Below are positions 17,102-26,010 of a DNA stretch of 64,000 bases, piece by piece. The DNA lies in contig DIXH01000037.1 in NCBI GenBank assembly GCA_002428605.1, positions 74,841 to 138,840 of the forward strand, written 5' to 3'. The first letter of the stretch is position 1; every line of letters starts with the position of its first letter. A model generated the notes under the pieces. That model was not told the DNA's origin. It saw only the letters and a list, made by a program, of their open reading frames with translations, and did no database searches. The position numbers were made by a program, and so were the translations under genes. This DNA comes from Clostridiaceae bacterium UBA6085 (lineage in GTDB: Bacteria > Bacillota > Clostridia > Clostridiales > Clostridiaceae).

Positions 17102-17178
17102 TACATTAGACATGTAAACCATAATGGCTGTAGAATGGATATTATATTCTAAAGATAAGACATAAAGAGGAGAGAAAT

Positions 17179-17652
17179 ATGAACACAGCACTATATTTGG
17201 TGGCAGGCGCTGCACTTGCCGTATCGTTCGTTAAAAGCAGGGAAAAGACCCGGATGTCCCTCATGAAAGCCTGGAGATCCTTCGAGAACATACTTCCACA
17301 GTTCCTTTCGGTACTCATCATAATCGGGATAACGCTCTCGATCCTTACACCGGAGCAGATCTCAAGGATAATGGGCTCTGGTTCTGGCTGGTACGGAGTT
17401 GTGCTTGCGGCAGCTATTGGAGCAATTACACTGATACCCGGATTCATAGCGTTCCCACTTGCAGCAGCGCTCCTCAAGAGCGGAGCCGGCTACATGCAGA
17501 TCGCCGCGTTCATATCGACACTCATGATGGTTGGAGTTGTGACTCTTCCGGTTGAGACAGGCTTCTTCGGGAAGAAGGCAGCGATCCTTCGAAATTCCAT
17601 CGCATTCATATATTCATTCATAGTAGCTTTGGTTGTGGGGGGACTCATGTAA
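17179..17652 (+). CDS. Permease, first half (split ArsP/YraQ-type)
   Basis: A 157-residue membrane protein with about four hydrophobic segments. IPGFIAFPLAAALLKSGAGY and PVETGFFGKKAA match the repeat unit of ArsP/YraQ-like permeases (the old DUF318 group). The family usually has two such units in one chain. Here the second unit is encoded by the next gene, which starts inside this gene's stop codon. The substrate is unknown; relatives export methylated arsenicals or other small molecules. An adjacent methyltransferase makes an arsenic link tempting but unproven. Confidence 0.7.
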   Translation: MNTALYLVAGAALAVSFVKSREKTRMSLMKAWRSFENILPQFLSVLIIIGITLSILTPEQISRIMGSGSGWYGVVLAAAIGAITLIPGFIAFPLAAALLKSGAGYMQIAAFISTLMMVGVVTLPVETGFFGKKAAILRNSIAFIYSFIVALVVGGLM

Positions 17653-18197
17653 TGGAAAAGGGTAAGAAGTTTTTCAAAAGATACAAGGTATTCATCATAC
17701 TTGCAGCGCTTAATCTTGTTATTGGCCTGATAAGCCCTGAGATCGGGTTGAAGTCCATTTCCCTCACAAAGAGCAACGTTTTGGAAATGCTTTCGATCAT
17801 CCCTCCTGTTTTTGTCCTGCTGGGACTCCTTGATGTCTGGGTAAAGAGGGAGACAATGGTGAAGTATATGGGGAAGGGATCAGGAATGGTCGGCGTACTC
17901 ATTGCATTCTTCATAGGCTCTGCAGCTGCAGGGCCTCTCTATGCCGCATTCCCTGTCGCAGGAGTGCTTCTCAGGAAGGGCAGCAGCGTAACCAACGTCT
18001 ACATCATGCTTGGTGCATGGTCTACGACAAAGATACCGCTTCTTCTATTCGAGGCATCCTCCATGGGGCTTAAGTTCACAGGTATAAGGTTTGGCATGAG
18101 CATAATCGGAATAACCGTAATAGCTGTTCTTATGGAAAAGCTTCTCCCGCAGGAGGAAAAGGACGAGATGGTGAGACGGGCAATGGAGAAGGCGTAA
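17652..18197 (+). CDS. Permease, second half (split ArsP/YraQ-type)
   Basis: A 181-residue membrane protein with about five hydrophobic segments. GSAAAGPLYAAFPVAGVLLRKG and the GAWSTTKIPLLLFE segment match the second conserved block of ArsP/YraQ-type permeases. Its ATG overlaps the TAA of the first half by one base (TAATG), so the halves are translationally coupled and presumably form a heterodimer. No ArsP-type thiolate Cys is evident. Confidence 0.7.
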   Translation: MEKGKKFFKRYKVFIILAALNLVIGLISPEIGLKSISLTKSNVLEMLSIIPPVFVLLGLLDVWVKRETMVKYMGKGSGMVGVLIAFFIGSAAAGPLYAAFPVAGVLLRKGSSVTNVYIMLGAWSTTKIPLLLFEASSMGLKFTGIRFGMSIIGITVIAVLMEKLLPQEEKDEMVRRAMEKA

Positions 18198-18217
18198 GCC
18201 TATGGAGGAAGATTCAA

Positions 18218-18982
18218 ATGGTAGAGGTTAGAGGAGTAAGGATCGGCGAAGGGAGACCTAAGATATGTGTCCCGATAGTCGCCGGGGAAATTGAGGGTAT
18301 AATTGAAGCTGCCAGGCTCATAGCAAGGTCCGAGGCGGACCTTGCCGAGTGGAGAGCGGACCTCTTCCAAGGACTTAAGGACCCAAAGAAGGTAATTGAG
18401 GTCCTTAAAGAACTGAGAAATGCCCTTGGTGAAAAGCCATTGATTTTCACTCTGAGGTCCACCCAGGAAGGCGGAGGAAGTGACTTGAGTTCAGAGCAGG
18501 CTTCAGGGCTTTTGCTGGAGGCTTCAGCCTCCGGAGATTGTGACCTCATCGACATTGAGATGTTCTCATACGGTGGAAAGCTGAGGAAGGCTATAGATGA
18601 GGTAAGAGAGAATGGAGCTGGAATAGTCGGTTCCTATCACGATTTCAGGAAGACACCCGAAAAGGCTGAGATCATAAACCGTATGAAAGAAATCCTGGCA
18701 TCAGGCGCTGACATCGCAAAGATTGCTGTCATGCCTAACTCCAGGAGGGATGTCCTTGAACTTCTTGATGCTTCTTTAACCCTAAATGAAGAGGACTCAG
18801 ACAATACTATCATCTGCATATCCATGTCAGGCACTGGAGCGCTGTCCAGGGTAGCCGGAGAATTCTTCGGGTCCGCAGTGACCTTTGCTTCAATAGGTGA
18901 AGGCTCAGCTCCGGGGCAACTTGGAATAGATAGTCTTTCCGCTGTACAGGATATCCTGCATGGCTGTATGACTAATAAGTAG
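18218..18982 (+). CDS. aroD: Type I 3-dehydroquinate dehydratase
   Basis: A 254-residue protein with the type I DHQase signature: N-terminal KICVPI, the EWRADLF segment that binds substrate, the catalytic His in SYHDFRKTP and the Schiff-base Lys in IAKIAVMP. It dehydrates 3-dehydroquinate to 3-dehydroshikimate. It stands apart from other aromatic-pathway genes and is followed after 11 bases by an MFS carrier, so it could serve either biosynthesis or import-coupled quinate/shikimate use. Confidence 0.93.
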   Translation: MVEVRGVRIGEGRPKICVPIVAGEIEGIIEAARLIARSEADLAEWRADLFQGLKDPKKVIEVLKELRNALGEKPLIFTLRSTQEGGGSDLSSEQASGLLLEASASGDCDLIDIEMFSYGGKLRKAIDEVRENGAGIVGSYHDFRKTPEKAEIINRMKEILASGADIAKIAVMPNSRRDVLELLDASLTLNEEDSDNTIICISMSGTGALSRVAGEFFGSAVTFASIGEGSAPGQLGIDSLSAVQDILHGCMTNK

Positions 18983-18993
18983 GGGATGATTTT

Positions 18994-20160
18994 ATGTCAA
19001 ATATTGTGCTCATAGGGCTGGTCAGCTTTTTCGTAGACATCAGCACTGAAATGGTCTACCCGATCATACCGCTTTACCTGACAGGGACATTCGGGGCTAC
19101 GCCGGCGATAGTTGGTCTTGTCGAAGGTATAGCCGAGAGCCTCGCTAGTCTCCTGAAAGTACTCGGTGGGTACCTTTCAGACAGGTATAAGAAGAAGAAG
19201 AGGATAGCTTTCATCGGTTATTCAACTTCACTCCTCTACAAGATCGCACTTGTGCTGTCTTCGTCGTGGGGAGGCATTCTTGCTGCGAGGGTCATAGACA
19301 GGCTTGGGAAAGGCATAAGGACAAGCCCGAGGGATCTGCTCGTTGCAGAAAGTTCCGATAAGAACAAGCTGGGGTCTTCTTTCGGCCTGCATAAGGCTCT
19401 TGATATGGCTGGATCTGCTATAGGAATACTTCTTGCATATGTTTTTCTTAAGACCACAACTGGGACGGGACAATACAAGACACTTTTCATGGTATCGATG
19501 ATCCCGTCGTTCATAGGACTCGCGATTCTCCTCAAGGTAAAGGAAAAGGGCACTGCTGCAAAGAAGAAGGACATGGGTAATCTCATAGAAGGCTTCAGGA
19601 ACCTTGACTCAAGGCTAAAGCTGTTTCTCATTACCGCGTTCGTCTTCACGCTGGGGAACTCATCCAATGCATTCCTCCTTTTGAGGGCAAGGGATGCGGG
19701 CTATGACTCTGCAACTGTCGTACTCCTTTACTTCGTATACAATGTCGTATCGTCATTGCTGGCGCTGCCGCTCGGGAAGCTTTCCGACAAGGTAGGAAGA
19801 AGAAAACTGCTCGTTGCAGGATATCTTGTGTTCGGTGCGGTTTACACCGGCTTTGCAGTTGCAACCTCCAAATATATGGTGGCATCCCTGTTTGCATTCT
19901 ATGGTGTTTATACCGCTATGACCGCGGGAGTGGAGAGGGCTCTGGTATCTGAGCTTGCACCTGCGAGCCTCAAGGGTACGGTTCTTGGATTGCACTCGAC
20001 CCTGGTGGGAGTGGCGCTGCTTCCGGCCTCAATCGTTGCAGGGCTGCTCTGGGACGGTATCGGCCCGAGTGCTCCATTCTTTTTCGGAGGTTCACTTGCG
20101 ATTGCTTCAGCCATTGCTCTCTTCTTCATCTTAAGGGACGATAGCGTGAAATCGGTCTGA
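18994..20160 (+). CDS. MFS transporter
   Basis: A 388-residue carrier with about 12 hydrophobic segments. The family motif A appears as GGYLSDRYKKKKR between helices 2 and 3 and again as GKLSDKVGRRK in the second half. It begins with a membrane segment that contains FFVDISTEMVYPIIPLYL, a hallmark of a drug/sugar-like MFS subgroup. It is 11 bases behind aroD in the same direction. The substrate is not deducible. Confidence 0.85.
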   Translation: MSNIVLIGLVSFFVDISTEMVYPIIPLYLTGTFGATPAIVGLVEGIAESLASLLKVLGGYLSDRYKKKKRIAFIGYSTSLLYKIALVLSSSWGGILAARVIDRLGKGIRTSPRDLLVAESSDKNKLGSSFGLHKALDMAGSAIGILLAYVFLKTTTGTGQYKTLFMVSMIPSFIGLAILLKVKEKGTAAKKKDMGNLIEGFRNLDSRLKLFLITAFVFTLGNSSNAFLLLRARDAGYDSATVVLLYFVYNVVSSLLALPLGKLSDKVGRRKLLVAGYLVFGAVYTGFAVATSKYMVASLFAFYGVYTAMTAGVERALVSELAPASLKGTVLGLHSTLVGVALLPASIVAGLLWDGIGPSAPFFFGGSLAIASAIALFFILRDDSVKSV

Positions 20161-20252
20161 CAGAATGACATCCATGCGGCTGAAGATATCTTAAATGGAA
20201 GCCTTAAATGCCTAATTGGCAAATCCACATCAGATTGAAATTAGAAAAGACG

Positions 20253-20279
20253 AGAAGGGACCGGTTTTCGGTCCCTTCT
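20253..20279. terminator. Bidirectional terminator between MFS gene and hydA
   Basis: AGAAGGGACCG (20253-20263) pairs perfectly with CGGTCCCTTCT (20269-20279) around a 5-base loop between convergent genes, with T-rich flanks. Confidence 0.85.
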
Positions 20280-20322
20280 GTCTGTTTTAGGGTTTCATTG
20301 TTATTTCTATGTGCCTCTGCTT

Positions 20323-22068
20323 TTAGATCATCTCTCTTGGGACATAGTGGGTGTGGAGCAGCTCGTGGGCTTTTTCACCATAGGGTTCTCCCATGTATTC
20401 CCTGTAAAGCTTCATGACCATTTCGTTCTCGTGGGATTTTCTCTTTGGCTTTCCTGCATCCTCCTTGTAGATAGCTTCCTGTCTCTTCCTTATGATATCC
20501 ATGTCTCCATGGTGGAAGGGCTGTCCGCCTCCGCCTATGCAGCCTCCGGGACATGCCATTATCTCTATTGCCTGGAACTCGCATTCTCCGCGTCTAATGC
20601 TCTCAAGGAGCTTCCTGGCATTTCCAAGTCCATGGGCGATTCCGATGTTAAGCTCCATGTCCTTGATCTTTACCTTTGCCGACCTGACGCCTTCAAGACC
20701 TCTTAGCTGCTTGAAATCGACCTCCTTAAGGTCCTCACCCGTAAGCCAGTCATATGCTGTCCTTACAGCAGCCTCTATTACTCCGCCTGAGGCTCCGAAT
20801 ATTACTGAGGCTCCTGTGCTTTCGCCAAGGAGACTGTCGAATTCGCCATCAGGAAGCGTTGAAAAATCTATGCCTGCTTCTCTCAGCATATATCCAAGCT
20901 CTCTTGTTGTTACTACCCAGTCGACCTCATGTAGTCCGTCCATGAAAAGCTCTTCCCTCTGTATCTCGGCCTTCTTCGCGATGCATGGCATTACTGATAC
21001 AACGACGATGTCCTTTGGATCGATACCCATCTTCTCGGCATAGTAGGATTTGACAACAGAACCCATCATCATCTGAGGGGATTTGCAGGTTGAAGGTATA
21101 TCGAGCATATCAGGGAACTGGTATTCGAAGAACCTGACCCATGCTGGGCAGCAGCTTGTGAGTATCGGAAGCTTTCCGCCGTGCTCGATCCTGTGGACCA
21201 GCTCGGAAGCCTCTTCAATTATTGTAAGGTCAGCTGCCCAGTCAGTATCGAATACTCCATCGAAGCCCATTCTCCTGAAGGCAGTTGCAAGCTGACCTGT
21301 TGAGATAGTTCCTGGCTCCATTCCGAACATCTCACCGATTGCAACCCTTACAGCCGGAGCCACCTGCACCACAACGTGCTTTCTTGGATCCTGAAGGGCT
21401 GTCCATACCTTGTGTGTGGTGTTTACTGCTGAAAGTGCTCCTGTAGGGCATACTGCAACACACTGGCCGCAGAAAGTGCAGGATGTGTCCACCATGTCCA
21501 GGTTGAATGCAGGGCCGACAAATGAATCGAAGCCTCTTGATACGGCAGAAAGTATGCCGCAGGTCTGGACCTCGTTGCACATGGTCTCGCACCTTCTGCA
21601 CATTACGCACTTGTCAGGATCCTTTACCAGGGCGAAGGATGATTTGTCTATTGGCCTGTCCTTCTTTTCTCCTGTATATGTTATCTCATGTATGGCAAGC
21701 TTCTGGGCAAGAGCCTGAAGCTCGCATTCAAGGTTCTTCCTGCAGGTCAGGCATTCGAACGGATGGTTTGAAAGCAGCAGCTCAAGGTTGAGCCTTCTGG
21801 CTGCAACTGCCTTCAGCGAATCTGTCCTTATGTCCATACCTTCAGTGACGACCTCAGAGCATGCAGGCGCAAGGGGTGCCCTTCCGGCAATCTCCACTAC
21901 GCATACTCTGCAGGAGGCTGTCCTGTTGACTATTCCGAAGCCCTCCAGGTTCAGATGGCAAAGGGTCGGGATGTCAGCATTGACGAGCTTCGACGCTTCC
22001 AGTATGGTGATCCCCTTGTCGACTGCAAGGTCAACGCCGTTTATCTTGATATTCACTTTATCACTCAT
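20323..22068 (-). CDS. hydA: [FeFe] hydrogenase catalytic subunit HydA
   Basis: A 581-residue catalytic subunit. The N-terminus is a [2Fe-2S] ferredoxin domain (CHL and CRVC), then a His-Cys3 [4Fe-4S] motif (HPFECLTCRKNLEC), then two [4Fe-4S] motifs (CVMCRRCETMC and CTFCGQCVAVC). The H-cluster ligands are visible in TSCCPAW, MPCIAKKAE and ACPGGCIGGGG. No extra C-terminal [2Fe-2S] domain is present. With HydB and HydC this is a trimeric group A3-like hydrogenase, a type that couples NADH and ferredoxin to H2 by electron bifurcation. Maturases HydEFG are not in the window. Confidence 0.95.
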   Translation of the reverse strand: MSDKVNIKINGVDLAVDKGITILEASKLVNADIPTLCHLNLEGFGIVNRTASCRVCVVEIAGRAPLAPACSEVVTEGMDIRTDSLKAVAARRLNLELLLSNHPFECLTCRKNLECELQALAQKLAIHEITYTGEKKDRPIDKSSFALVKDPDKCVMCRRCETMCNEVQTCGILSAVSRGFDSFVGPAFNLDMVDTSCTFCGQCVAVCPTGALSAVNTTHKVWTALQDPRKHVVVQVAPAVRVAIGEMFGMEPGTISTGQLATAFRRMGFDGVFDTDWAADLTIIEEASELVHRIEHGGKLPILTSCCPAWVRFFEYQFPDMLDIPSTCKSPQMMMGSVVKSYYAEKMGIDPKDIVVVSVMPCIAKKAEIQREELFMDGLHEVDWVVTTRELGYMLREAGIDFSTLPDGEFDSLLGESTGASVIFGASGGVIEAAVRTAYDWLTGEDLKEVDFKQLRGLEGVRSAKVKIKDMELNIGIAHGLGNARKLLESIRRGECEFQAIEIMACPGGCIGGGGQPFHHGDMDIIRKRQEAIYKEDAGKPKRKSHENEMVMKLYREYMGEPYGEKAHELLHTHYVPREMI

Positions 22069-22078
22069 CGTTTTTCAC

Positions 22079-23950
22079 CTACCCTCTGTTGATCGCATTG
22101 AACTTGCAGGTATCGAAGCATAATCCGCAGGATATGCACAGGTTCATGTCGATGATGTGTATCTGTTTCGGGTGTCCTGTTATCGCACCAACCGGGCAGA
22201 CTCTTCTGCAGGCTGTGCAGCCCACGCACTTGTCTGGAAGTATCCAGTACTTGAACAGGCCCTTGCATGACCCGGTAGGGCATTTCTTGTCTTCAACATG
22301 GGCTCTGTATTCCTCTTCAAAATACTTCATTGTGCTGAGTACCGGATTCGGTGCAGTCTGTCCCAGTCCGCAAAGCGCTGAGATCTTGATGTTGTTTGCA
22401 AGCCTGTCCAGCTTATGAAGCACATCAGGTTCGGCCTTGCCCTTTGTAATCCTGTCGAGGATCTCATACATCCTCTTTGTCCCGATCCTGCACGGGGTGC
22501 ACTTTCCGCAGGATTCGTCCATGGTGAACTGGAGGTAGAACTTTGCAATGTCGACCATGCAGTTGTCCTCATCCATTACGATCATTCCGCCGGAGCCCAT
22601 CATGGTGCCTATGGCTCTCAATGTCTCGTATTCAATAGGGGTGTCTAGATTCTCAGTGGAGATGACTCCTCCTGAAGGTCCTCCAGTCTGTACTGCCTTG
22701 AATTCCTTCCCGTTTGCCATGCCTCCGCCTATATCGTATATTATCTCGCGAAGAGTGGTACCCATAGGAACCTCTACAAGACCTACATTCTTTACTTTCC
22801 CGACCAATGCGAATACCTTTGTGCCCTTGGATTTTTCAGTTCCAATGCTTGAGAACCAGCGGGATCCGTTCAGTATTATCTGCGGCACATTGGCAAGGGT
22901 CTCAACATTGTTTACTGTCGTAGGCTTCTTCTTGTAACCCTGTACAGAAGGATAAGGAGGCTTCTTTGTCGGTTCTCCGCGCTTTCCTTCAACGGAATGT
23001 ATAAGCGCAGTTTCCTCGCCGCATACGAATGCTCCGGCGCCCAGCCTCATCTCGATATCGAAGTCGAATCCGCTTCCCATTATGTTCTTGCCTAGGAATC
23101 CCATTTCCCTCGACTGTGCCATTGCAATGTTAAGCCTTTCAATGGCAAGAGGATACTCTGCCCTTATGTATATTATCCCGTGGTTTGCTCCAGTCGCATA
23201 TCCTCCGATGGTAAGACCCTCAAGTACGCAGTGGGGGTCACCCTCCAGGACAGACCTGTCCATGTACGCACCCGGATCTCCTTCATCAGCATTGCAGATC
23301 ATGTATTTCTCGTTTCCAGGCTGGTCGAAGGTAGCCTGCCATTTAAGTCCTGTTGGGAATCCGCCGCCTCCTCTTCCTCGAAGGCCGCTTTCCTTTAGGA
23401 TGTCAATTACACCCTGCGGCTTGTAGTCCCGAAGGACTTTGGCAAGAGCTTCATAGCCGTCGAATGCGATGTATTCACTTATCATCTCCGGGTCAACACT
23501 TCCACAGTTCTTCAAGGCAATCCTCAGCTGCCGTTTCTTCGCCTTGATTGGATCAGTCCTGTTGAAGCTCATATTGACTACCTTCTCTTCAACTACTTCA
23601 CCCTTGGCAAGGTGCTTTTCAACTATTTCACGTCCCGCTTCCTCATCAACATAGCCATAATAAACAGGTACCTTCCCTGGCACATTTATCTGTACTGTTG
23701 GTTCGCAGTAGCACGAGCCGATGCAGCCAACCTTGACCATCCTAATGTCTTCAAGTCCAAGCTCTGCAATTTTTTCCTCTATGGCGACATAGGTTTCTTT
23801 TCCGCCTGCGGCTATACCGCAGGTGGCAAGTCCCACCAGCACTTCAGTTACCTTGCCTTTTCCTCCTCCGGTCTCGCGTAGCGAGCGAACGTCTGTCAGT
23901 GATTTTTTGATCTCTCTGAGTTCATCAATACTATTGATCATATGGATCAC
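22079..23950 (-). CDS. hydB: NADH-binding subunit HydB (NuoF-like)
   Basis: A 623-residue subunit. About residues 30-125 form a thioredoxin-like [2Fe-2S] domain (ATCGIAAGG, then GCIGSCYCEP). The NuoF core has the FMN/NADH glycine loop GRGGGGFPTG, CGEETALI, and the [4Fe-4S] motif SCGKCTPCRIG. The C-terminus adds two ferredoxin motifs (CVGCTACRRVC and CISCGLCFDTC). This domain order is that of HydB of bifurcating hydrogenases, where FMN is the branching site. Its start overlaps hydC by 4 bp and it ends 10 bases before hydA. Confidence 0.95.
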   Translation of the reverse strand: MIHMINSIDELREIKKSLTDVRSLRETGGGKGKVTEVLVGLATCGIAAGGKETYVAIEEKIAELGLEDIRMVKVGCIGSCYCEPTVQINVPGKVPVYYGYVDEEAGREIVEKHLAKGEVVEEKVVNMSFNRTDPIKAKKRQLRIALKNCGSVDPEMISEYIAFDGYEALAKVLRDYKPQGVIDILKESGLRGRGGGGFPTGLKWQATFDQPGNEKYMICNADEGDPGAYMDRSVLEGDPHCVLEGLTIGGYATGANHGIIYIRAEYPLAIERLNIAMAQSREMGFLGKNIMGSGFDFDIEMRLGAGAFVCGEETALIHSVEGKRGEPTKKPPYPSVQGYKKKPTTVNNVETLANVPQIILNGSRWFSSIGTEKSKGTKVFALVGKVKNVGLVEVPMGTTLREIIYDIGGGMANGKEFKAVQTGGPSGGVISTENLDTPIEYETLRAIGTMMGSGGMIVMDEDNCMVDIAKFYLQFTMDESCGKCTPCRIGTKRMYEILDRITKGKAEPDVLHKLDRLANNIKISALCGLGQTAPNPVLSTMKYFEEEYRAHVEDKKCPTGSCKGLFKYWILPDKCVGCTACRRVCPVGAITGHPKQIHIIDMNLCISCGLCFDTCKFNAINRG

Positions 23951-24450
23951 TCTCCCCTATAAGTGTTGATGACAGTCTTGACGGTGTCCTCTGTCATGTG
24001 TCCAAAGACCTTGCCATCAACCATCAAGGCGGGCGCCAGACCGCAAGCGCCAATGCACCTGACCTCGTTAAGGGTGAACTTGTTGTCTTCGGTAGTCTCT
24101 CCGAAGCCTATCTTCAGTTCCCGCTTCAGGGTCTCCCTGACTGCTTCAGCACCCTTGACGAAGCAGGCGGTACCCATACATACGCTGATTGTGTGCTCAC
24201 CACGCCTAGTCTCTGTGAAATAGTGATAGAAGCTTACGACACCGAAGACCTTGGAGGCGGGGACACGGATCTTCCTTGCTATATGGAGCTGGAGTTCTCT
24301 CGGCAGGTAACCGAATATGCTCTGTCCCTTGTGAAGGATATGGATCAGCATGCCTTCCTTGTCGTCAAGGCTTTCGATGTAGGCGTCGAGTTCAGCAAGT
24401 TTTTCGTCAGTCAGCAGCTTATGAACCGGATTTTCCTTGATAATTTCCAT
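23947..24450 (-). CDS. hydC: [2Fe-2S] subunit HydC (NuoE-like)
   Basis: A 167-residue NuoE-type subunit with the [2Fe-2S] ligands in CMGTACFVKG and CIGACGLAPA. An N-terminal helical region carries the conserved IFGYLPRELQ segment. It relays electrons in the HydABC complex. It is the promoter-proximal gene of the hydCBA operon. A Rex-like operator lies about 60 bases upstream. Confidence 0.94.
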   Translation of the reverse strand: MEIIKENPVHKLLTDEKLAELDAYIESLDDKEGMLIHILHKGQSIFGYLPRELQLHIARKIRVPASKVFGVVSFYHYFTETRRGEHTISVCMGTACFVKGAEAVRETLKRELKIGFGETTEDNKFTLNEVRCIGACGLAPALMVDGKVFGHMTEDTVKTVINTYRGE

Positions 24451-24509
24451 ACACTCGCCCTCTCATCATAGATTTATCCATATCTCTGTTTTAACATTTA
24501 TAGAAAACG

Positions 24510-24527
24510 TTGTCAAATAATTAACAG
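24510..24527. promoter_or_regulatory. Rex-like redox operator at the hydCBA promoter
   Basis: TTGTCAAATAATTAACAG matches the clostridial Rex consensus TTGTTAA-N4-TTAACAA at 12 of 14 specified bases and is nearly palindromic. On the minus strand it contains TTGACA (24516-24511), a perfect -35, with a weak -10 (TAAAAC) 17 bases on. Rex releases DNA when NADH is high, which would suit an NADH-consuming hydrogenase. The rex gene itself is not here. Confidence 0.65.
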
Positions 24528-24885
24528 ATAATTACGAATAATAAAATATAATCATATTCAATTTGCACTATGTAAGATTTTAAGCACTGTAGTTGTAGAA
24601 AATCGAACACTTGAAATTAAGGGAAAATCGTTGAATAAGAATGGATATCCAAGTGATTGGAAAGGATTCTAAGAATAGGGGTTTGGAATCAAAATGAAAT
24701 TGAATTATGACAAACTGTCAAAAACATCAGATAAATTTGTATCAAGAAAGGATGACTATTGAATAAGAGAAGGGTATAAATATATTTTGCCCGGAAATGA
24801 AAATTGACGCCCGGATAGCCGCCATAGGTAATTTTCAGGCGGAATCGGCTGTCAATGCTGTTCATGCTATTAAGTTACGGATCTG
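24528..24885. other. Non-coding stretch between hydC and HAD gene
   Basis: About 360 AT-rich bases upstream of the Rex site and beyond the HAD gene stop. I see no credible reading frame, RNA gene or strong terminator. A GC-rich imperfect inverted repeat at about 24808-24850 may be the end of the HAD transcript. Confidence 0.5.
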
Positions 24886-25476
24886 TCAAAGGACGAGTTC
24901 AAGTGAGTCGTACATTACCGAGTATTCAGCTATAAAACGGTCGACCTGGTACCAGTGCTTAAGCCTTGTCACGTTTGACGGTAGTGGCCCCTTGTTGTAG
25001 CTGCAGTCGATCAGTATGACATCGTATCCTGCTTCAGAGAGCTGAAGTGCGTTCTCATACCTGTCTTCGATAAAGATGTCGCACGCAAGCTCCGCTGCCT
25101 TGCCTGCCTTGTCGTGGCTGCCAAGAAGTGAGATGGAATCAAGGGCAATGTTGTGGCTCTTCAGCCATTCGATGCTTACATCCTTCATTCTCTTGTCTCT
25201 TGCTGTGACGAAATGTATATAGTGAGTAAGATGATGCCTTCTTATTACTTCTGTAACTCCCGACCTAATTCTGGCTCCCCTATGAAGTTCTTCGCCGAAT
25301 TCGTCGTAAAATCTGTCATAATCTCCAGGCAGCAGTCCCATAGCCTCTTCAATGTCATAAACCCTTATTTCTCTTGGCTTCAGGTTCTTTCCAAAATAGG
25401 AGTTGGCCTTATCCAGCCAGTAGAATGGCTCTGTAACTGTTCCGTCGATGTCTATGCATATGTTTAAATTCTTCAA
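24886..25476 (-). CDS. HAD-family 5' nucleotidase-like phosphatase
   Basis: A 196-residue HAD protein starting at TTG behind AGGGGGTG. Motif I is DIDGTVTEP with the nucleophile and acid Asp, motif II is FVTARD, and motif IV is IFIEDRYENA. The layout with a small alpha cap resembles the 5'(3')-deoxyribonucleotidase (NT5C) group, which removes phosphate from nucleotides. It is a single-gene unit, divergent from the TRAP operon. Substrate is uncertain. Confidence 0.75.
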   Translation of the reverse strand: MKNLNICIDIDGTVTEPFYWLDKANSYFGKNLKPREIRVYDIEEAMGLLPGDYDRFYDEFGEELHRGARIRSGVTEVIRRHHLTHYIHFVTARDKRMKDVSIEWLKSHNIALDSISLLGSHDKAGKAAELACDIFIEDRYENALQLSEAGYDVILIDCSYNKGPLPSNVTRLKHWYQVDRFIAEYSVMYDSLELVL

Positions 25477-25990
25477 TATTTTTCACCCCCTTTCTGTTGT
25501 TTCTTCTATTATATTGCATTCATGTAAAGAAAAGGGTGTTTTCATGTAAATGTTGTGTAAATTTTCAGAAGTTTTCATAAATACAGCTTTTCATATGTCT
25601 ATCCCCAAAATTATGAAAGCGGCATCCATGGTATTCCTATTTTTATCTCCTTGACGGAATGTAATAACCCTTCTTATGATTGAAGTCAATTTTATAGAGA
25701 GATAGATTTAATTCGTTAAGACATATGATACACGGCGTTTAGTTGATAATCGTTTTCGAATAAATAAAAATAAACGAAATTGAACAATTTTAAATGAAAT
25801 AGTGCTTGAAAACGTTATTTATTTGTGTATAATAGCAAGTAGTAGAGATAATCGTTCAAAAAAACAGCAAGTTATTAAGTGATGTCGCTCGAATGTATTC
25901 ACTAAATGACAGTAGGATCATGGCAACATAAGTTTGAAAAGGAAATGTTTAAAAACGGTAAAATCTGCTGAATCTTTTTCTATCAATCAA
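25477..25990. other. Long intergenic region upstream of the TRAP operon
   Basis: About 530 AT-rich bases between divergent units. No coding region is credible. It holds the dctP promoter (25806-25833) and two copies of GATAATCGTT (25745-25754 and 25847-25856), which I treat as candidate operators. The 5' half shows nothing I can name. Confidence 0.55.
25806..25856 (+). promoter_or_regulatory. dctP promoter with candidate DeoR operator
   Basis: TTGAAA (25806-25811) and TATAAT (25828-25833) are 16 bases apart, a good vegetative promoter. GATAATCGTT (25847-25856) starts 14 bases after the -10; a second copy lies at 25745-25754. The reverse complement of ATAATCG occurs at the same distance after the -10 of the adh promoter, which suggests a shared repressor, probably the DeoR protein encoded at 29.1 kb. 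Confidence 0.55.
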
Positions 25991-26010
25991 AATTCAAGGG
26001 GGAAACAAAA

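Noticed and set aside
24808..24850. Possible small RNA or terminator after the HAD gene
   Set aside because: The inverted repeat is imperfect and lacks a T-run, so it is mentioned only in the intergenic note.
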